A stretch of DNA of 64,000 nt from Gammaproteobacteria bacterium (GTDB lineage: Bacteria; Pseudomonadota; Gammaproteobacteria; GCA-001735895), in the NCBI GenBank assembly GCA_029862125.1, contig JAOTXY010000002.1:35343-99342 (forward strand). Direction: 5' to 3'. Under the pieces are notes generated by a model. The model saw only the letters and a list, made by a program, of their open reading frames with translations, did not search any database and was not told the DNA's origin. Shown one piece after another: positions 59,507-64,000 of the stretch (position 1 is the stretch's first letter; the number at the start of each line of letters is the position of its first letter). The position numbers were made by a program, and so were the translations under genes.

Positions 59507-60127
59507 ATGATCAAGCAATATATCTTTACATTAATACTTTTTATAGGCCTGACCAGCGGCAGCGCGTTCGCAGCCGATGCACCGGCCACTAACCCGGCTC
59601 AATCAGCCGAAATGACCAACCCGTTTGCCTGGATGGGCATGATGAATGCCGGGGTTCCGAACGTTCAACACCTGAACCTGGCACGTCCTGAAGGCTACCA
59701 GGTCTTCATGAATCCGATGAACTACGGACAATTCATGAACCCGGCTACTTATGGCCAGTTCATGACACCACAGTTCTACATGCAGTTTGCCGATCCAAAT
59801 AACATGATGGCCTGGATGAATCCCGCGGCTTATAGCGCATACATGAATCCGGCTTCTTACATGCAGATGATGAATCCAATGGCATACATGCAATTCATGA
59901 ATCCCGGCACCTACATGCAGGGTATGAACCCGGCTAACTACCAGGTATTCATGGATCCCAATACATATATGTCTTGGATGAACCCGAATGCCTACATTCC
60001 GGGTGGAACTGCCAGTGCGGGTTATGCTAACCCGGCTGCAGGCTTTAACTGGTTCGATCCAAATGCGTGGACCAGCATGATGACGCCACAAGCGCAATTA
60101 CAGCCGCAGCAGCAACCACAGCAGTAA
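59507..60127 (+). CDS. Secreted Met/Asn/Pro/Tyr-rich nonapeptide repeat protein
   Basis: Signal peptide (ILFIGLTSGSAFA-ADAPA) then 11 contiguous 9-residue units PxxYxxFMN, then a Q/P-rich tail. Confidence 0.9.
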   Translation: MIKQYIFTLILFIGLTSGSAFAADAPATNPAQSAEMTNPFAWMGMMNAGVPNVQHLNLARPEGYQVFMNPMNYGQFMNPATYGQFMTPQFYMQFADPNNMMAWMNPAAYSAYMNPASYMQMMNPMAYMQFMNPGTYMQGMNPANYQVFMDPNTYMSWMNPNAYIPGGTASAGYANPAAGFNWFDPNAWTSMMTPQAQLQPQQQPQQ

Positions 60128-60142
60128 TGAAGTAATTGAAAT

Positions 60143-60220
60143 GTGAATGCAAAAAAGGGAAGCTCGGCGCCTGAATTAAAAGCTTAATTAAGGACGGCAA
60201 AAAGCTTCCCGCATTCGCAC
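60143..60220. other. Nested long hairpin downstream of the repeat protein
   Basis: GAATGC(60145-60150)/GCATTC(60211-60216), GGGAAGCT(60157-60164)/AGCTTCCC(60203-60210), inner CCTGAATTAA(60170-60179)/TTAATTAAGG(60184-60193). Confidence 0.75.
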
Positions 60221-60496
60221 TTCTCCTCTAGCTGGTGCCGGCACTGTGGCAGGCACCCACTCCGCGGGATCAGCAACCAGGCTACTACGGGTACCAACAA
60301 TTACCCGGCAACATCGGTACTGGTTAAAATCAAGAGCAACGTTGGCCTACCTGAAGGTTACCGCTAAAATCATGTATCGATGACAATTAGTGGTAAATTG
60401 ATATGAATCAATGTATAGACTGCCGGTAGGCATCACAGTTAGTATTCAGTTTTTACCGCAGATTTCGCTAACCGTTGCAGATGAGGCATAGCTAAC

Positions 60497-60907
60497 ATGT
60501 ACAATACAATTCTAGTACCCATCGATATGGGCCACGTGGTTGAAGGCAAGTCAATCATCGATCTAGCCGCACAACACTCTGCCGAGGGCGCGAAGATAAT
60601 CTTGCTCAATGTTGTGGAGGAAATCCCAACCTGGGCAGCCGCCCAGTTACCCGCCAATATAATCAAGGATTCGTTTGAAGCCGTTCGGACCGAGATGAAG
60701 GCTATCGCCAACGCAAGCGGCATGAAAATGGACGTGGAAGTCCGAGCCGGTCATTCTTACAACACTATTCTTGATGTAGCCAAGGAAAAAAATGTCGATC
60801 TGATCATCATTGCATCGCATAGCCCCGGTTTGCAGGATTATTTTCTGGGTTCAACCGCGGCCAAGGTCGTACGCCACGCTAACTGCTCCGTCCTGGTAGC
60901 TCGCTAA
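60497..60907 (+). CDS. Universal stress protein UspA family
   Basis: MYNTILVPIDMG...; C-terminal GSTAAKVVRHANCSVLVAR. Confidence 0.95.
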   Translation: MYNTILVPIDMGHVVEGKSIIDLAAQHSAEGAKIILLNVVEEIPTWAAAQLPANIIKDSFEAVRTEMKAIANASGMKMDVEVRAGHSYNTILDVAKEKNVDLIIIASHSPGLQDYFLGSTAAKVVRHANCSVLVAR

Positions 60908-61067
60908 ACGCAGAATTCAACACCATCCCGGCGTTCCTTGAACAAGCCTTCGGCGCCTTTCTATTCCAACGACGCCTCCCGCCGGGGCCCAATGCTGATC
61001 CCGATTACGGTCGGCAAATCAGTAATAAATTTTCTGCAGACCACACATTTTGAACGGGTAACCAAAC

Positions 61068-62375
61068 ATGGCTGACAATAATTACGACGTCGTTATCATT
61101 GGCGCGGGTATCATCGGTGCGGCCATAGGTTATGAATTGAACAAAAAAGGACGTCGCACATTGAATGTCGAGATGCTTCCAGCGGCCGGGTACGGGTCGA
61201 CGTCGAATTCCTGCGCCATTATCCGGCTCTACTACTCGACTCTCGACGGCTGTGCGATGGCCTATGACGGCTACCACTACTGGAAGGAGTGGGCGCAATA
61301 CCTGCAGGCACCTGAAGACGAGCCTTTAGCAAGTTTCATCGACTGCGGCACACTGATCATGAAGACCGAGCAAAACGAAGGATTACGAAAACAACTCGTG
61401 CACCTGGATGCGCTCGGTATCACTTACGAGCACTGGTCCAACCAACAAATCCTTGAGCGCTTCCCTTTTTATGATCTTTCCAATTTTGCACCCGCCAAAC
61501 CACTCGATGACCCCGATTTTGGTGAGCCCACCAGCGGTGAGGTAAACGGCGCCATAATGTTTCCAAATGGTGGCTATATTACGGATCCGCAATTCGCTAC
61601 CCGCAATATCCAGCTGGCTTCCGAGCGGGTGGGCGGTTCATTTCTATTTAACAGCCGGGTGAACGAGATCCCGACAAACGATGGAAAAGTACAGGGAGTG
61701 GTGCTCGACGACGGCACACGTATCGATGCACCGGTGGTCGTCAACGTTGCCGGCCCTCATTCCTCGCAAATTAACGCGCTTGCGGGAACTGATAAAGACA
61801 TGAATATTTCGACCCGGGCGCTGCGACAGGAAGTTGTACACCTACCCGCACCCGAGGGTGTGGATTACTTGTCCACCGGCTGCGTGACATCGGATAGCGA
61901 CTCGGCCGTTTACACACGTCCTGAAGTCGGCAACAACATTCTTATCGGCAGTGAAGATCCACCCTGCGACCAGCACGTCTATGTCGATCCGGATGATTAC
62001 GATAAAGATTTCTCTGACCAGTGGACCCTGCAGGCGCAGCGCCTGGCTCAACGTTTTCCAAGCCTGGGTATCCCGAACAAAATGAAAGGATGTGTCGACC
62101 TTTACGATGTCACCGAAGACTGGATTCCAATTTATGATCGCTCGTGCATCGATGGCTTTTACCTGGCTTGCGGTACCAGCGGAAACCAGTTCAAAAATGC
62201 ACCCGTCGCGGGAAAGGCGATGGCGGAATTAATAGAATACTGTGAAGCCGGCCATGACCACGATCGTAAACCGATGCAGTACGACCTCGAGTATGTCAAT
62301 CGCAAGATCAGTCTCGGAACCTTTTCGCGACTGCGTGAAATAAACCAGGACAGCAGCTTCTCGGTACTGGGGTAG
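61068..62375 (+). CDS. FAD-dependent oxidoreductase (DAO family)
   Basis: YDVVIIGAGIIGAAIGYELNKKG; VVVNVAGPHSSQIN. Confidence 0.92.
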   Translation: MADNNYDVVIIGAGIIGAAIGYELNKKGRRTLNVEMLPAAGYGSTSNSCAIIRLYYSTLDGCAMAYDGYHYWKEWAQYLQAPEDEPLASFIDCGTLIMKTEQNEGLRKQLVHLDALGITYEHWSNQQILERFPFYDLSNFAPAKPLDDPDFGEPTSGEVNGAIMFPNGGYITDPQFATRNIQLASERVGGSFLFNSRVNEIPTNDGKVQGVVLDDGTRIDAPVVVNVAGPHSSQINALAGTDKDMNISTRALRQEVVHLPAPEGVDYLSTGCVTSDSDSAVYTRPEVGNNILIGSEDPPCDQHVYVDPDDYDKDFSDQWTLQAQRLAQRFPSLGIPNKMKGCVDLYDVTEDWIPIYDRSCIDGFYLACGTSGNQFKNAPVAGKAMAELIEYCEAGHDHDRKPMQYDLEYVNRKISLGTFSRLREINQDSSFSVLG

Positions 62376-62442
62376 TCACAATGTCGAAACACTATTTCAC
62401 CCGGTAAGAGTTCGAAACTCGGAGTATCCGGGACGAGAACCG

Positions 62443-63690
62443 CTAAACGCCGGCGGCCTTGGTAGCTTTGCCGTGCCAGCGTTCGACGACATCACGCATC
62501 GCAAAGCAGCGTTCGAGCTGGGCTAAATCGGGTGCTCCGAGACCAGCATCGATCATGTAGTCGCGCCAGGTCGCCGTCACCTCGAGCACCGCGTCGCCGA
62601 TTTCGTGGGCGAGTTCGTCGGCCACACCCATGCGCTGCGCCGCGGCCTGGATATTGTCGGCGGTCGGGGTGCTCCCGAAAGGGCCGATCGCGATGGCATG
62701 CGACCCCTGCAGGCTGAGCTGGGGTACGATATCGTAGCCGGGAGAGAACGAATAGTCCGAAACCGACGATTGTTTCATGAAGGCGTGGTTGCGCAGGTGA
62801 TCGTCGGTGTTACCGATCGCGACGTTGAACAGCATGCGGCGAAACACGACCGCGCCGAGGTCGCTGGTCAGGTGACCGATGCGCTTGCCGAGCTGGGTAA
62901 GGCCAGGGTACGACATCGTCGATTCGTCGATCTCGGTGATGTCGAATTTGTTGATCAGACTCGCTACCGAGACCAGGTGATGCTGCTCGTCGGGGGACTG
63001 GTCGAAGCGTTCCACCAGTAGCACCGGCCCGCGACCGGTTTCCGTGAGGTCTACATCCGGCACCTCGATGCCGGCTTCGCGCGCCATGCGCATCGATGCG
63101 AGCTCGACCCGGCACATATCGACCAGGTCCGAGTCGCGATTGAATTTCGCGATCCATTCGCGGCCGTCGTGTTCGATGAGCGACTTGGGTCGCGCGCCGC
63201 CGATGCCGCTGCCGTGGAAAAAGAAAGGCTCCAACGCTCGGTCGACTTCGTTGCCGGACTCGATATCATCGGCAATATGTTGCAAATGTACCAGGTTCTC
63301 GAACGGGCGCTCGGGCGTCGGTCGCACCGGGTCGTCGATATTCGGCGTAAAGTGCAATGCGCCCACGCCTTCACCCGAGGCGGCGAGCAGGAATTCCACT
63401 TGTGTGACCGGAGGTGGTTGGCGGGTCTTGGTGAGCCAACGCCTGCCCCACTCGTCGGGCCCTGCGTCGATCAGAACACCGAACATCGCCGGCGTGTCGC
63501 GGGTGCGATGTTTGACATGGATGTCTCCGTTCAAGGGCAGGTTGATCGGGTCGAGGGCAAATGATTGCGGATGATTGATATAGGCTTTCGCGTACTTGAA
63601 GCGGCCGGCCTTGTCGTCGACAATCAATTGACCGGCGAGCAAGATCGTGCCGTCGCCGAGGTCCGCGTGGATGAAGAGTTTCTCTGTCAT
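62443..63690 (-). CDS. hipA: HipA-type serine/threonine kinase toxin
   Basis: GSGIGGARPKSLIEHDGREWIAKF; NVAIGNTDDHLRNHAFM catalytic motif; adjacent XRE gene. Confidence 0.9.
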   Translation of the reverse strand: MTEKLFIHADLGDGTILLAGQLIVDDKAGRFKYAKAYINHPQSFALDPINLPLNGDIHVKHRTRDTPAMFGVLIDAGPDEWGRRWLTKTRQPPPVTQVEFLLAASGEGVGALHFTPNIDDPVRPTPERPFENLVHLQHIADDIESGNEVDRALEPFFFHGSGIGGARPKSLIEHDGREWIAKFNRDSDLVDMCRVELASMRMAREAGIEVPDVDLTETGRGPVLLVERFDQSPDEQHHLVSVASLINKFDITEIDESTMSYPGLTQLGKRIGHLTSDLGAVVFRRMLFNVAIGNTDDHLRNHAFMKQSSVSDYSFSPGYDIVPQLSLQGSHAIAIGPFGSTPTADNIQAAAQRMGVADELAHEIGDAVLEVTATWRDYMIDAGLGAPDLAQLERCFAMRDVVERWHGKATKAAGV

Positions 63691-64000
63691 CAGATGTCGA
63701 ACTCGTCGGCATCCGACGCAAGTGGTGCGCGGGCACGTTTACGCATGGCATTACGACCCAGGGCCTCACCCAGGGTATCGTCGCCCCGGGCGATGACTCG
63801 ATCGAACGCCGTCGGTAGCCCGAGCACGTCGAGCAGCGCAAGGTAAGCGCCGACCGTGATGTGCGGCGAGCCGGCTTCGACTTTTCTGATCGAGCTCTCG
63901 GACAGCCCGGCTTTGGTTGCAGCGTCCGCCTGGGTCCAGTTTCTGAGCAAGCGGGCTTCTTTCAAACGCGCACCGAGAGCGGCCAATGAACCCAGGGCTG
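63690..64000 (-). CDS. hipB: HipB-like XRE antitoxin, probably extends beyond window
   Basis: LKEARLLRNWTQADAATKAGLSESSIRKVEAG HTH; listed TTG start at 63986 is doubtful because the frame stays open to the edge. Confidence 0.82.
   Translation of the reverse strand, partial: ALGSLAALGARLKEARLLRNWTQADAATKAGLSESSIRKVEAGSPHITVGAYLALLDVLGLPTAFDRVIARGDDTLGEALGRNAMRKRARAPLASDADEFDI

Noticed and set aside
59687-59983. 27-bp periodic DNA as CRISPR or satellite
   Set aside because: Periodicity is in a coding frame with signal peptide; DNA units diverge while the amino-acid pattern is kept
60235-60327. 30-codon ORF VPALWQAPTPRDQQPGYYGYQQLPGNIGTG as a second secreted low-complexity protein
   Set aside because: Too short, GTG start without clear RBS or signal peptide; may be a gene remnant, cannot be supported
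62443-64000. hipAB as a novel toxin-antitoxin system
   Set aside because: Ordinary HipA catalytic motif and XRE antitoxin order; nothing unusual visible in this window

Overview
This 64 kb window looks like the chromosome of a sulfur-oxidising, CO2-fixing gammaproteobacterium (organism inferred from gene content only). The main blocks are: (i) the 3' part of a reverse-type dsr operon, dsrH(partial)-C-M-K-L-J-O-P-N-R at 1-9.1 kb. It is followed by a NarX-like sensor kinase, an unusual HTH/[2Fe-2S]/FNR-type fusion protein and a NarL-like regulator; (ii) an MscS-like channel and a polyamine-type ABC transporter, 13-20 kb; (iii) tRNA-Gly(CCC), ilvE and an SOS1-like Na+/H+ antiporter, 20-24 kb; (iv) soxB next to a complete-looking cbb cluster (gph-cbbO-cbbQ-cbbS-cbbL-fba-tkt-prk-fbp, divergent cbbR), 24-38 kb; (v) an accessory stretch at 38-48 kb with small lipoproteins, a Sel1 protein, a hydrolase/MBL fusion, yajD, and at least six degenerate copies of an intergenic repeat; (vi) an RND efflux operon divergent from a DUF255 thioredoxin-domain protein, 49-56 kb; (vii) an OmpA-like lipoprotein facing a three-gene ExbB/ExbD-like operon, 56-59 kb; (viii) a secreted protein built from tandem Met/Asn/Pro/Tyr nonapeptides (PxxYxxFMN), 59.5-60.1 kb; (ix) UspA, an FAD oxidoreductase and a hipAB toxin-antitoxin pair at the right edge. 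The most interesting signal is the nonapeptide-repeat secreted protein. Its promoter carries an operator-like palindrome (TATAtTAG-N6-CTAATATA) that also occurs, with identical spacing, between the RND operon and the DUF255 gene. I suggest it as a candidate sulfur-globule or envelope structural protein under a shared (possibly sulfide-responsive) regulator; this is untested inference.
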